From positions 1 to 38,582 of the forward strand of contig NZ_JABEMG010000032.1 in NCBI RefSeq assembly GCF_013004695.1: 38,582 bases of DNA. The letters are read 5' to 3'. Below the pieces are notes generated by a model that saw only the letters and a program-made list of their open reading frames with translations, was not told where the DNA came from and did no database searches. Both the position numbers and the translations under genes were made by a program. The DNA is from Promicromonospora citrea (lineage in GTDB: Bacteria > Actinomycetota > Actinomycetes > Actinomycetales > Cellulomonadaceae). Numbering within the stretch: the stretch's first letter is position 1; each line of letters opens with the position of its first letter. Shown piece by piece: positions 30,711-38,461 of this stretch.

Positions 30711-31373
30711 TCACACGTGCACGACGGCGGGCGCCGTCGGCTGGTCGAGCACCGCTCCCAGGGCGCTGACCACCTGTGCCGGGGTCCTGGTCTGCGCGGG
30801 GTCGGCGTTGCGGTCGTCCCCGTCGACGGCGTGGTCGACGACGACCTCGTGGAACCGGACCGACGCCGCGTCCGGGCGGGTGGCCTCGAGCCGCAGCACC
30901 TGGACGAGCATGGCGAGCCCCGCCCCCGTGACGCAGACCGCGCCGGAGCCGGCCATGGGCTCGCGCGAGGCGGCGCCGTTGAGCACGACGTACGGGTCAC
31001 CGGGAGCCAGCAGCGGCACGAGCGCCCGGGCGGCGTCGAGGTGCGCGGTGAGGTGGGAGGCCAGCGTGGCCGTCCACTCGTCGGGGTCGGAGTCGAGCAG
31101 CGGTGCGCCGAGCTGCCACCCGCCGATCGATGCGACGACCGCGCCGGGCAGCGGGACGCCCGCGCTCGCGCAGGCGTCCCGCACGGCCTGCCGCAGCGTG
31201 TCCGGTCCCGTGTAGCGCACGGGCACGACGCCGTTTTGCACCGCGGCGTGCGCGGGCAGCCCGTGGCGGGAGGCGGCGAGCACGCCGCGTCCGCCGGCAG
31301 CCAGGCCGCGCACGACCCGGCTGCCGACGAACCCGCTCGCCCCGACGACGAGGACGGGACGGTCGTCTGTCAT
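30711..31373 (-). CDS. NAD(P)-binding SDR-like protein
   Basis: A 220-residue Rossmann protein. 'VLVVGASGFVGSRVVRGLAAGGRGVLAASR' is the nucleotide-binding G-x-x-G-x-x-G motif of extended or atypical SDRs. Further on, 'LPGAVVASIGGWQLGAPLLD' and 'PYVVLNGAASREPMAGSGAVCVTGAGLAMLVQVLRLE' follow the usual SDR order, but the catalytic YxxxK is replaced by 'VCVTGAG', so enzyme activity is doubtful. It could be a reductase-like sensor or an oxidoreductase with a different mechanism. ATG 31373 has TAGCCT exactly 6 nt upstream and no ribosome binding site, so it is probably leaderless. Its transcript may run into the ATPase gene. Confidence 0.8.
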   Translation of the reverse strand: MTDDRPVLVVGASGFVGSRVVRGLAAGGRGVLAASRHGLPAHAAVQNGVVPVRYTGPDTLRQAVRDACASAGVPLPGAVVASIGGWQLGAPLLDSDPDEWTATLASHLTAHLDAARALVPLLAPGDPYVVLNGAASREPMAGSGAVCVTGAGLAMLVQVLRLEATRPDAASVRFHEVVVDHAVDGDDRNADPAQTRTPAQVVSALGAVLDQPTAPAVVHV

Positions 31374-31387
31374 GGCCTCAGGCTAGG

Positions 31388-31810
31388 TCAGCCGGCGACC
31401 GGCTGCTGCACGGCGCGGGGGTCCGGGCCGTAGCGGTTGGGGCCGGGCTCGCCCGGCAGCGCGAGCAGCACGAGGACGATGATCGAGCCCACGAACGGCA
31501 CGAGGATCAGCAGGTAGAGCCACCCCGACTTCCCCGTGTCGTGCAGGCGACGCACCGCCGCGGCGATGACCGGCACGAGCGTGCCGAACATGATGATCGC
31601 CACGAGCGCGGAGCCGATCGACCCCAGCACGCCGGGCTCCTGCGTGACGGGGTCCATCGTCGCGAGGGCCGGGACGAGGAGCGCCACGAAGATGACGGCG
31701 TTCACGATCGCGAGGCCGAGGACGAAGTACCAGTACTCGGACGCGCGGGCGCGCCCGCTGAAGGTGCCGTACTTGCGCAGGCAGGTCGTGACGGCCTCGA
31801 TCAGGGACAT
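31388..31810 (-). CDS. DUF805 membrane protein (copy 1)
   Basis: A 140-residue inner-membrane protein of the DUF805 family. It starts 'MSLIEAVTTCLRKYGTFSGRARASEYWYFVLGLAIVNAVIFVALLV', the characteristic 'Y..F.GRa.rsEyW.f' motif. 'IAAAVRRLHDTGKSGWLYLLILVPFVGSIIVLVLL' matches the 'vRRLhD.g.sGw' motif between helices 3 and 4. Four membrane helices are visible. The C-terminus 'GEPGPNRYGPDP' is a typical DUF805 tail. The function is unknown. ATG 31810 has GAGAGGG upstream. It follows a paralogue 11 nt away and is surely co-transcribed with it. Confidence 0.92.
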   Translation of the reverse strand: MSLIEAVTTCLRKYGTFSGRARASEYWYFVLGLAIVNAVIFVALLVPALATMDPVTQEPGVLGSIGSALVAIIMFGTLVPVIAAAVRRLHDTGKSGWLYLLILVPFVGSIIVLVLLALPGEPGPNRYGPDPRAVQQPVAG

Positions 31811-31821
31811 CTGCCGCCCTC

Positions 31822-32283
31822 TCAGACGGTGGCGGGCTGCTGGGCAGCCTTCGGGTCGGGGCCGTACTGGTTCGGGCCGGGCGTGCCCGCCGTGGCCTCC
31901 CAGACGATGAGGATGATCGCGCCGACGACCGGGACCAGCCCGAGGAAGACCCAGAAGCCCGAGCGGCCGGTGTCGTGCAGTCGGCGGACGGTCACGCCGA
32001 GGCTCGGCAGGAGCAGGGCCAGCGCGAAGATCGAGGTGACGGCGTAGCCGACCATCAGGGAGCCGGGCATGGCGGGCAGGGGCGCGGCCGGGTCGCCGGC
32101 CATCGACCACTCCATGGTGGCGGTGAGGTAGGCGGTGTAGCCCGGCAGGACGAGGACCGCGTAGAGGACTGCCGAGACGATCGCGTACGCCAGGGTGTAC
32201 CACCAGTACTCGGAGCGGCGCGCACGGCCGGAGAAGACCGCGTACTTCGACAGGACGGTCCGGATGGACTCGATGAACGACAT
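31822..32283 (-). CDS. DUF805 membrane protein (copy 2)
   Basis: A 153-residue paralogue of the gene downstream. It carries 'MSFIESIRTVLSKYAVFSGRARRSEYWWYTLAYAIVSAVLYAVLVL', then 'VTVRRLHDTGRSGFWVFLGLVPVVGAIILIVW' and the tail 'GTPGPNQYGPDP'. Four hydrophobic helices are visible, and the loop after helix 2 is longer than in copy 1. The pair looks like a tandem duplication. ATG 32283 is chosen because it aligns with the family start, with AGAGAGG 11 nt upstream; GTG 32304 would add seven residues. A palindrome at 32312-32327 lies in its upstream region. Confidence 0.9.
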   Translation of the reverse strand: MSFIESIRTVLSKYAVFSGRARRSEYWWYTLAYAIVSAVLYAVLVLPGYTAYLTATMEWSMAGDPAAPLPAMPGSLMVGYAVTSIFALALLLPSLGVTVRRLHDTGRSGFWVFLGLVPVVGAIILIVWEATAGTPGPNQYGPDPKAAQQPATV

Positions 32284-32311
32284 CAGGGATGAAGCCTCTC
32301 TCACGTTTTAG

Positions 32312-32327
32312 GCCGGAAATATCCGGC
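32312..32327. promoter_or_regulatory. Palindrome upstream of the DUF805 pair
   Basis: GCCGGA and TCCGGC flank AATA, a 16-bp dyad 28 bp upstream of the DUF805 copy 2 start. It is a candidate operator. The remaining bases of 32328-32397 show nothing recognisable. Confidence 0.4.
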
Positions 32328-32397
32328 AAGTGCGCACACAGTGTCCCGATGCTTCACCGTCCGCACAAGCGAGATCACGGGGTAGAGCTCCCCATGG

Positions 32398-32440
32398 GCG
32401 AAAAGCGGACGCCCGGACCGCCGAGCGGTCCGGGCGTCCG
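32398..32440 (-). terminator. Rho-independent terminator of the gnd/ATP-grasp operon
   Basis: A perfect 15-bp stem (32406-32420 with 32426-32440) and a 5-nt loop. On the minus strand the stem is followed by CTTTTCGC, giving a short U-tract, 30 nt after the ATP-grasp stop. Confidence 0.9.
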
Positions 32441-32470
32441 GTGGGAACGCGCCCCGAGATCGGTGCGGGG

Positions 32471-33766
32471 TCAGTGCCCCGTCGAGGTCGGCTCCGGGTA
32501 GTACTGCGCGTACTTGCGGCGGTAGTTCTGCGTGATCGCCTCGACGATGAGCCGGCGCTTCAGTCCGGAGTCACGGTCGTACTTCAGCGGGTTCACCACG
32601 GCGCCGCTCGCCTTGAGCGCCTTGAGCCGGGCCTTGAGCTCCGGGTCCAGCACGTACTTCGACAGCAGGCCGTACGGCACCACCGAGTACAGCACCTCGC
32701 GCACGGCGTGCACGGGGCGGATCGGGCGACGCAGCACCCAGTCCTCCACGAGCACGCGGGCCACGTTCGCCCCGCCCGCCGTCACGTAGTAGTTGTTGCG
32801 CCCGATGCGCGGGTTCACCTCGAAGTACACGTGCTCGCCCGTCCGGGGGTCGAGCTTGTAGTCGAAGTTCGCGAAACCCACGTAGCCGGTCTCGTCGAGG
32901 AACCGGGTCGCCGCGTCCATGGCGTCGTCGTACGGCTCCACCAGGATCGCGGCCGGGATGCCGAGCGTGCCCGGCGTGTGCTCCTCCAGGAGCACCCGGC
33001 CCGTGGCCAGCAGCGTGACGGCGCCCGACGTGTCGCGGTACGCGGTCAGCGAGCGCATCTGCGTCTCGTCGCCCGGGATGAACTCCTGCACCAGGAACGT
33101 GCCGGGGAAGCCCGCGTCCACGAGGTGGCCCAGCAGCTCGTCCAGCGCGGCGCGCGTGTCGAGGTGGTGGATCTTCGCCTTGCCGGGGAAGTCCACGTAG
33201 TACCACTCGGCACTGTTGGACGGCTTGCCGACCACGGGGAACTGGAGGTCGACCTCCAGCCCCGCGATCGCGGAGCGGCCGCCGTCGGCCACCAGCTTGG
33301 CGACGTCGACGGCCACCGTGCGCGGCGTCGGGATGCCGAGCCGGTCGCAGACCTCCGCGAACCCCTCCTTGCTGCTCACCTGCTCCAGCACCGGGAGCGA
33401 CGGGTACGGCGTCACGTAGCCCGCCGCCTCCAGCCGCTCCCGGTTCAGGATCACGGTGCGCACGTGCCAGTCGGCGTTCGTCAGCAGGACCAGCACCTTG
33501 TCCCGGTGCTGCTGGGCGATGCCCTCGAGGGTGGACAGGAACACGTCCACCTCGTCGATGCCCGGCACGACCACGTTCTCGGCGATCGCCGAGTCCTGCA
33601 TCGCGCGCGTCGCCACCTTGGACAGCACGATCGCGCGCGTGCCGTACTGCTCGTGGAACGCCCGCACCAGCGCGTACATGCCGACGTCGCCGCCGACCCC
33701 TACCACCAGCATCTCCGGGGCGGGCTCCCCGCCGCCGGACCCCTGCTCCGCGGGGAGACCGCTCAC
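32471..33766 (-). CDS. ATP-grasp carboxylate-amine ligase (D-aspartate-ligase-like)
   Basis: A 431-residue ATP-grasp enzyme. 'MLVVGVGGDVGMYALVRAFHEQYGTRAIVLSK' resembles the N-terminal fold of D-aspartate ligases. ATP-binding and metal parts include 'QFPVVGKPSNSAEWYYVDF', 'GTFLVQEFIPGDETQMRSLTAY', and 'GYVGFANFDYKLDPRTGEHVYFEVNPRIGRNNYYVTAGG', where F-E-V-N-P-R supplies metal ligands. Such ligases add D-Asp or D-Glu to the third residue of peptidoglycan precursors, which fits the A4-type cross-bridges known for Cellulomonas, although the substrate is not proven. The start GTG 33766 overlaps the gnd stop by 4 nt (GTGA), so it is translationally coupled to gnd. The transcript ends at the strong terminator at 32398-32440. 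Confidence 0.88.
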   Translation of the reverse strand: MSGLPAEQGSGGGEPAPEMLVVGVGGDVGMYALVRAFHEQYGTRAIVLSKVATRAMQDSAIAENVVVPGIDEVDVFLSTLEGIAQQHRDKVLVLLTNADWHVRTVILNRERLEAAGYVTPYPSLPVLEQVSSKEGFAEVCDRLGIPTPRTVAVDVAKLVADGGRSAIAGLEVDLQFPVVGKPSNSAEWYYVDFPGKAKIHHLDTRAALDELLGHLVDAGFPGTFLVQEFIPGDETQMRSLTAYRDTSGAVTLLATGRVLLEEHTPGTLGIPAAILVEPYDDAMDAATRFLDETGYVGFANFDYKLDPRTGEHVYFEVNPRIGRNNYYVTAGGANVARVLVEDWVLRRPIRPVHAVREVLYSVVPYGLLSKYVLDPELKARLKALKASGAVVNPLKYDRDSGLKRRLIVEAITQNYRRKYAQYYPEPTSTGH

Positions 33767-35199
33767 GCCTCGGCCTCCGTGCGGTCGCCGGACCACTCGG
33801 TGTGGAACGTGCCCTCGCGGTCGACCCGCTTGTAGGTGTGCGCACCGAAGAAGTCACGCTGCGCCTGCACCAGGGCGGCGGGCAGCCGCTCGGCGCGGAC
33901 GCCGTCGTAGTACGCGAGCGAGGACGAGAACGCGGGCGTCGGCACGCCGTTCTGGGCCGCACCGGCCACGACCCGGCGCCACGCGGGCAGACCGCTCGCG
34001 ACCGCGTCGGTGAAGTACTCGTCCGCGAGCAGCAGCGGCAGGTCCGCCGCGCGCTCGTAGGCCTCCGTGATCCGGTTCAGGAAGCGGGCGCGGATGATGC
34101 AGCCACCGCGCCAGATGCGGGCCATCGCACCGCGATCGATGTCCCAGCCGTACTCGGCCGCTGCCGCGGCGATCTGGTCGAAGCCCTGCGAGTACGCGAC
34201 GACCTTCGAGGCGTACAGGGCCTGGCGCACGTCCTCGATGAACGCGTCCCGGTCCTTCACCTCCCACTGCGCGGCATGGGCAGGCAGGACGGCGCGCGCG
34301 GCCTCGCGCTGCGGCACCGAGCCGGACAGCGCGCGGGCGAACGTCGCCTCCGCGATGCCCGTGATCGGCACGCCGAGGTCCAGGCCGTTCTGCACGGTCC
34401 AGCGGCCGGTGCCCTTCTGCTCCGCCTGGTCGAGGATGATGTCGACGAAGGCCTTGCCGGTGTCCGCGTCGGTGTGCTTGAGGACGTCGGCCGTGATCTC
34501 GATGAGGAACGACTCGAGGTCACCCGTGTTCCACTGCGCGAAGATCTCGCCGATCTCCGCCGCCGAGGCACCCAGCCCCTGGCGCAGCAGGTCGTACGCC
34601 TCGGCGATGAGCTGCATGTCGGCGTACTCGATGCCGTTGTGGACCATCTTCACGAAGTGGCCGGCGCCGTCGGAGCCCACGTGCGTGCAGCACGGCACAC
34701 CGTCCACCTTCGCGGAGATCTCCTCCAGGATCGGGCCCAGCGAGGCGTACGCCTCCGCGGTGCCGCCCGGCATGATGGACGGGCCGTTCAGCGCGCCCTC
34801 CTCGCCGCCCGAGACACCGGTCCCCACGAAGTGCAGGCCGCGCTCGCGCAGGGCCGCCTCACGCCGGATCGTGTCCGGGAAGTGCGCGTTGCCCGCGTCG
34901 ACGACGATGTCGCCCTCCTCGAGCAGCGGCACGAGCTCGTCGATGACGGCGTCCGTCGGGCCACCGGCCTTGACCATGATGACGACCTTGCGCGGCCGCT
35001 CGAGCGAGGCGACGAAGTCCGCCATCGACTCGCTGGGCACGAAGGTGCCCTCGTCGCCGTGCTCCTCGACGAGGGACTGCGTGCGGGCGTACGAGCGGTT
35101 GTGGACGGCCACGGTGTAGCCGTGACGTGCGAAGTTCCGCGCGAGGTTGCGACCCATCACCGCCAGCCCGGTGACGCCGATCTGTGCTGTGCCTGACAC
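33763..35199 (-). CDS. gnd: 6-phosphogluconate dehydrogenase (decarboxylating)
   Basis: A 478-residue enzyme of the oxidative pentose phosphate pathway, converting 6-phosphogluconate and NADP to ribulose 5-phosphate, CO2 and NADPH. The N-terminal 'IGVTGLAVMGRNLARNFARHGYTVAVHNRS' is the cofactor site. 'GTGVSGGEEGALNGPSIMPGG' is the signature loop, and 'GHFVKMVHNGIEYADMQ' carries the catalytic Lys. 'RIWRGGCIIRARFLNRI' and the C-terminal 'AQRDFFGAHTYKRVDREGTFHTEWSG' are conserved. GTG 35199 has AAGGAG 7 nt upstream. It overlaps the ATP-grasp ligase gene by 4 nt, an unusual pairing of central metabolism with cell-wall-type ligase. Confidence 0.97.
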   Translation of the reverse strand: MSGTAQIGVTGLAVMGRNLARNFARHGYTVAVHNRSYARTQSLVEEHGDEGTFVPSESMADFVASLERPRKVVIMVKAGGPTDAVIDELVPLLEEGDIVVDAGNAHFPDTIRREAALRERGLHFVGTGVSGGEEGALNGPSIMPGGTAEAYASLGPILEEISAKVDGVPCCTHVGSDGAGHFVKMVHNGIEYADMQLIAEAYDLLRQGLGASAAEIGEIFAQWNTGDLESFLIEITADVLKHTDADTGKAFVDIILDQAEQKGTGRWTVQNGLDLGVPITGIAEATFARALSGSVPQREAARAVLPAHAAQWEVKDRDAFIEDVRQALYASKVVAYSQGFDQIAAAAAEYGWDIDRGAMARIWRGGCIIRARFLNRITEAYERAADLPLLLADEYFTDAVASGLPAWRRVVAGAAQNGVPTPAFSSSLAYYDGVRAERLPAALVQAQRDFFGAHTYKRVDREGTFHTEWSGDRTEAEA

Positions 35200-35363
35200 G
35201 TTCTTGCTCCTTCTGCAGTGGGAACCGGGCCGGCCCACGCACGGCGCGCCGTGACCCGCAGCCAGCCTAGTCGCGCACGCGAACACGCGGCGACGCAGGT
35301 CACGATCCGGCCACCTCCGCGCGCCTGCTCCGCCCGCTCGTCCGGCGGACGTACGGTGAGAGG

Positions 35364-36050
35364 GTGACCAGCGGCCCGCCCTCCGGCGTCCCCGTCGAGT
35401 TCGCAGCGGCGCTCGCCGACCTGCGGCACCAGGCCCTGCGCACCGAGGTGCGCCTCACGGAGATCCCGGCGCCCCGCCGCGTCGCGCCGTTCAGCGCGGC
35501 GCTCGCGGGGGACGTGCTGTCGGGTGGTTCGCCGGGTGGTTCGCCGGGCGGGGCGACCGGCACGGCGGGCCTCGCCGACGAGCACGACCACGCCGACGAG
35601 CCGCTCGCGACCGGCCGGTTCGTCGTGCTGCACGACCCAGCGGGCCAGGAGGCCTGGCACGGCACGTTCCGCGTCGTGACGCTCGTGCGGGCGACGCTCG
35701 AGCCCGAGATGGCCGCCGACCCCCTGCTGGCCGACGTCGCCTGGTCCTGGGTCGGCGAGTGCCTCCGGTCGGTCGGGCTCGAGCCCGGCGCCGGCACCGT
35801 CGCGGAGGGCGGGACGGTCACGCGCGTGCTGTCGCAGAGCTACGGCGCGCTGGACGGCACGCCCGACGCCGTCGACCTGGAGGTCCGCGCGTCGTGGACG
35901 CCGCTCGACACCCACCTCGGCACGCACCTGCGCGCCTGGGCCGCCCTGCTCGGCATGGCCGCGGGCGTCCCTCCGCTGCCCGACGGCGTCGCGGCTCTCA
36001 CCAGGCGTTTTTCCGACCGTTCGAGGCAACGCCATACGGTAGGCCCATGA
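35364..36050 (+). CDS. DUF3000 family protein
   Basis: A 228-residue actinobacterial protein of the DUF3000 family. Recognisable parts are 'FAAALADLRHQALRTEVRLTEIPAPRRVAPFSAALAGDV', 'GRFVVLHDPAGQEAWHGTFRVVTLVRATLEPEMAADPLLADVAWSWVGECL' and 'TRVLSQSYGALDGTPDAVDLEVRASWTPLDTHLGTHLRAWAALL'. A flexible GGSPGGSPGG segment near residue 55 comes from a 12-bp tandem repeat. The function is unknown. It is nearly always beside the HRDC-type RNase D gene, as here. GTG 35364 has TACGGT 6 nt upstream and no ribosome binding site, so it is leaderless. The stop overlaps the next start (ATGA, 36047-36050). Confidence 0.93.
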   Translation: MTSGPPSGVPVEFAAALADLRHQALRTEVRLTEIPAPRRVAPFSAALAGDVLSGGSPGGSPGGATGTAGLADEHDHADEPLATGRFVVLHDPAGQEAWHGTFRVVTLVRATLEPEMAADPLLADVAWSWVGECLRSVGLEPGAGTVAEGGTVTRVLSQSYGALDGTPDAVDLEVRASWTPLDTHLGTHLRAWAALLGMAAGVPPLPDGVAALTRRFSDRSRQRHTVGP

Positions 36051-37375
36051 CGACGACGGAGCGAGGAGTCCCCACGGAGACATCGACGCCCGTGCCGCCA
36101 CCCGTCACACCGCTCACCGAGCCCGCCGACGGCCTGCCCGACGTCGTGGCCACCCCGAGCGCGTTCGCCCGCGTCGTCGAGGCGTTCGGCAACGGCTCGG
36201 GGCCGGTGGCCGGCGACGCCGAGCGCGCCTCCGGGTACCGGTACGGCCAGGCGACCTACCTGGTGCAGCTGCGCCGCGCCGGGGCGGGCACCGCGCTCGT
36301 CGACCCCGTCGCCGTGCCCGACCTGTCGCCCCTCGGCGAGGCGGTCGGCGACGCCGAGTTCGTGCTGCACGCCGCGTCGCAGGACCTGCCCGGCTTCGCC
36401 GCCCACGGCCTGCGCCCGGCGAAGATCTTCGACACCGAGCTCGCCGCGCGCCTGCTCGGCATGGAGCGCGTGGGACTGGCCGCCGTCGTCGCCGAGGTGC
36501 TCGGTCTGGGGCTCGCCAAGGAGCACTCGGCCGTCGACTGGTCGACGCGGCCCCTGCCCGAGGACTGGCTGCGGTACGCCGCGCTCGACGTCGAGGTCCT
36601 GGTCGAGCTGCGCGACCGGCTCGCCGAGCGGCTCGAGGCCGCGGGCAAGGCCGAGTGGGCGGCGCAGGAGTTCGAGGCGGTGCGCACGGCTCCCCCGCCG
36701 CCGCCGCGCGTCGATCCGTGGCGCCGCACCTCCGGCATGCACGTGCTGCGCAACCCGCGCCAGGTGGCCGCCGTCCGCTCGCTGTGGCTCGCGCGCGACG
36801 CGAGCGCCCGCGCCCGCGACGTGTCACCGGGCCGGGTGCTGCCCGACCGCGCGATCGTCGCGGCGGCCAAGGCCATGCCGCGCACGGCGGGTCAGCTCGT
36901 GACGCTCCAGGAGTTCGGCGGCAAGGGCATCAAGCGGCGCGCCGCCTACTGGCAGCGCGCCATCGACGAGGCGCGCGCCCTGCCGGAGTCGGAGCTGCCG
37001 TCGGTGCGCGGCCCGCGGTCCGACGGGCCTCCGCCGCCCCGCACCTGGGGCGACAGGGACCCCGAGGCCGCGCGGCGGCTCGCGCTGTCCCGCGAGCTCG
37101 TCACGGCGCTGTCGGAGGAGCTCAGCGTGCCCGTCGAGAACCTGCTGCAGCCCGACGCGCTGCGCCGCCTGTGCTGGACCCCGCCCGCGCCGGCCTCGGT
37201 CGACGCCGTCGCGGAGTTCCTGCGCGGCCGCGGGGCGCGCGAGTGGCAGATCGGGCTGCTCGCGGAGAAGCTCGCGGGCGCGTTCGCCGACGCGGCGGCC
37301 GGGCGCACGCCGACGGAGCCGTCGGCCGGGTCACCTGCTGAGTCACCCGGCGAGTCACCTGCCGACCCGGTGTGA
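36047..37375 (+). CDS. rnd: HRDC-domain ribonuclease D
   Basis: A 442-residue 3'-5' exoribonuclease. The DEDD exonuclease domain fills residues 30-205. Its motifs are 'VAGDAERASGYRYGQATYLVQLRRAG' (Exo I D-x-E), 'FVLHAASQDLPGF' (Exo II Asp), 'IFDTELAARLLG', and 'YAALDVEVLVELRDRL' (Exo III). One HRDC unit ('WLARDASARARDVSPGRVLPDRAIVAAAKAMPRTAGQL') follows, and a second, weaker helical unit lies before a low-complexity tail of SPAESPGESP repeats. RNase D trims tRNA and other small RNA 3' ends. ATG 36047 overlaps the DUF3000 stop, yet TACGGT (36035-36040) sits exactly 6 nt upstream. It may therefore be both coupled to DUF3000 and transcribed separately as a leaderless mRNA. Confidence 0.94.
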   Translation: MTTTERGVPTETSTPVPPPVTPLTEPADGLPDVVATPSAFARVVEAFGNGSGPVAGDAERASGYRYGQATYLVQLRRAGAGTALVDPVAVPDLSPLGEAVGDAEFVLHAASQDLPGFAAHGLRPAKIFDTELAARLLGMERVGLAAVVAEVLGLGLAKEHSAVDWSTRPLPEDWLRYAALDVEVLVELRDRLAERLEAAGKAEWAAQEFEAVRTAPPPPPRVDPWRRTSGMHVLRNPRQVAAVRSLWLARDASARARDVSPGRVLPDRAIVAAAKAMPRTAGQLVTLQEFGGKGIKRRAAYWQRAIDEARALPESELPSVRGPRSDGPPPPRTWGDRDPEAARRLALSRELVTALSEELSVPVENLLQPDALRRLCWTPPAPASVDAVAEFLRGRGAREWQIGLLAEKLAGAFADAAAGRTPTEPSAGSPAESPGESPADPV

Positions 37376-37408
37376 ACGCGGGGCCCGCACCCCAGTAGAG
37401 TCGTCCCC

Positions 37409-38461
37409 ATGCCAGCCCTGTCGGAGCCCATCACGCTCGCCGTCGATCTCGTCACCGATCCTTCGACCTGGGACCGTGAGGTCCTGGCCCTGGGTGGGCA
37501 CCCGCTCCAGCTCTGGGGCTGGGGCGAGGTCAAGGCGGCGGGCGCCTGGAAGGCGCACCGCCTGCGCGTGACCGAGGACGGTCAGACGGTCGGGCTCGCC
37601 CAGCTCCTGGTACGCCCGCTGCCCGCCCAGTTCCGCGCGCTGTCGTACGTGCCGCGCGGCCCGGTCGTGGCGCACCACGACGGCGAGACGGCGCAGGCCG
37701 TCTTCGGGGTGGGCGACACCGCGACCCGTAACGCGGTGACCAACACCGTGGTGCAGTGGGCGCGGGAGAACGTGGGCGGTGTCGGCATCACGATCGAGCC
37801 CGACTGGCCCGCGGGCACGCAGCTCGACCTGGCCGGGCGCCGGGTGGCGGCGAACCACGTGCTCATCCCGAGCACGCTCGTGCTGGACCTCACGAAGTCG
37901 CCCGACGAGCTGCTCGCGGACATGCGCAAGTCGACCCGCTACGAGATCCGCAAGGGGGCGCGGTCGGGGCTGGACATCCGCCGCGTGACGGACGAGGCGG
38001 AGGTGCTGCGGGTGCTCGACGTCTACAAGGAGACGGCCGAGCGCGCCGGGTTCGCGATCCACCACGACAAGTACTACCTCGACATCCACCGCGAGCTCGG
38101 CGACCGGTCGGTGCTCGTGGCGACCTACCTCGACGACGCACCGGTGACGTTCGCGTGGTGCGTGAACTCCGCCTCGACGTCGTTCCTGCTGTACGGCGGC
38201 GGCACCGACGCGGGCCGCAAGGCCACGGCCACGGCGCCGACCTACTGGCGCACGATCGAGATCGCCCAGGAGCAGGGGCTCGTGCGCTATGACATGAACG
38301 GGCTGCTCAACGACGGGATCAGCGAGTTCAAGAAGAGCTTTGCCAAGCACACCGACGAGCTGGTGGGCTCGATCGACGTCGCGTTCTCGCGCTGGTACAC
38401 GACGTGGAACACGGCGCTCCCGACGGCGAAGAAGGTCGTGCGCAAGCTCCGCCGCGGCTGA
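37409..38461 (+). CDS. FemAB-family peptidoglycan bridge aminoacyltransferase
   Basis: A 350-residue FemABX-type protein made of two GNAT-like folds. Key stretches are 'PLQLWGWGEVKAAGAWKAHRLRV', 'LSYVPRGPVV', 'LVLDLTKSPDELLADMRKSTRYEIRKGARSGLDIR' (the conserved 'stRyeIrka...G' block), 'VATYLDDAPVTFAWCVN', 'LYGGGTDAGRKATATAPTYWRTIEIAQEQGLVRYDMNGL' and 'ISEFKKSFAKHTDELVGSIDV'. Such enzymes add amino acids from aminoacyl-tRNA to the peptide side chain of lipid II or peptidoglycan. No long helical arm insertion is obvious, as in actinobacterial members. ATG 37409 has TAGAGT 7 nt upstream and is leaderless. The D-aspartate-ligase-like gene about 3.6 kb away supports a cross-bridge role. Confidence 0.93.
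   Translation: MPALSEPITLAVDLVTDPSTWDREVLALGGHPLQLWGWGEVKAAGAWKAHRLRVTEDGQTVGLAQLLVRPLPAQFRALSYVPRGPVVAHHDGETAQAVFGVGDTATRNAVTNTVVQWARENVGGVGITIEPDWPAGTQLDLAGRRVAANHVLIPSTLVLDLTKSPDELLADMRKSTRYEIRKGARSGLDIRRVTDEAEVLRVLDVYKETAERAGFAIHHDKYYLDIHRELGDRSVLVATYLDDAPVTFAWCVNSASTSFLLYGGGTDAGRKATATAPTYWRTIEIAQEQGLVRYDMNGLLNDGISEFKKSFAKHTDELVGSIDVAFSRWYTTWNTALPTAKKVVRKLRRG

Noticed and set aside
35521-35560. GGSP repeat in the DUF3000 gene as a mobile or regulatory repeat
   Set aside because: It is a short in-frame 12-bp duplication coding a flexible linker, which is ordinary for such proteins.
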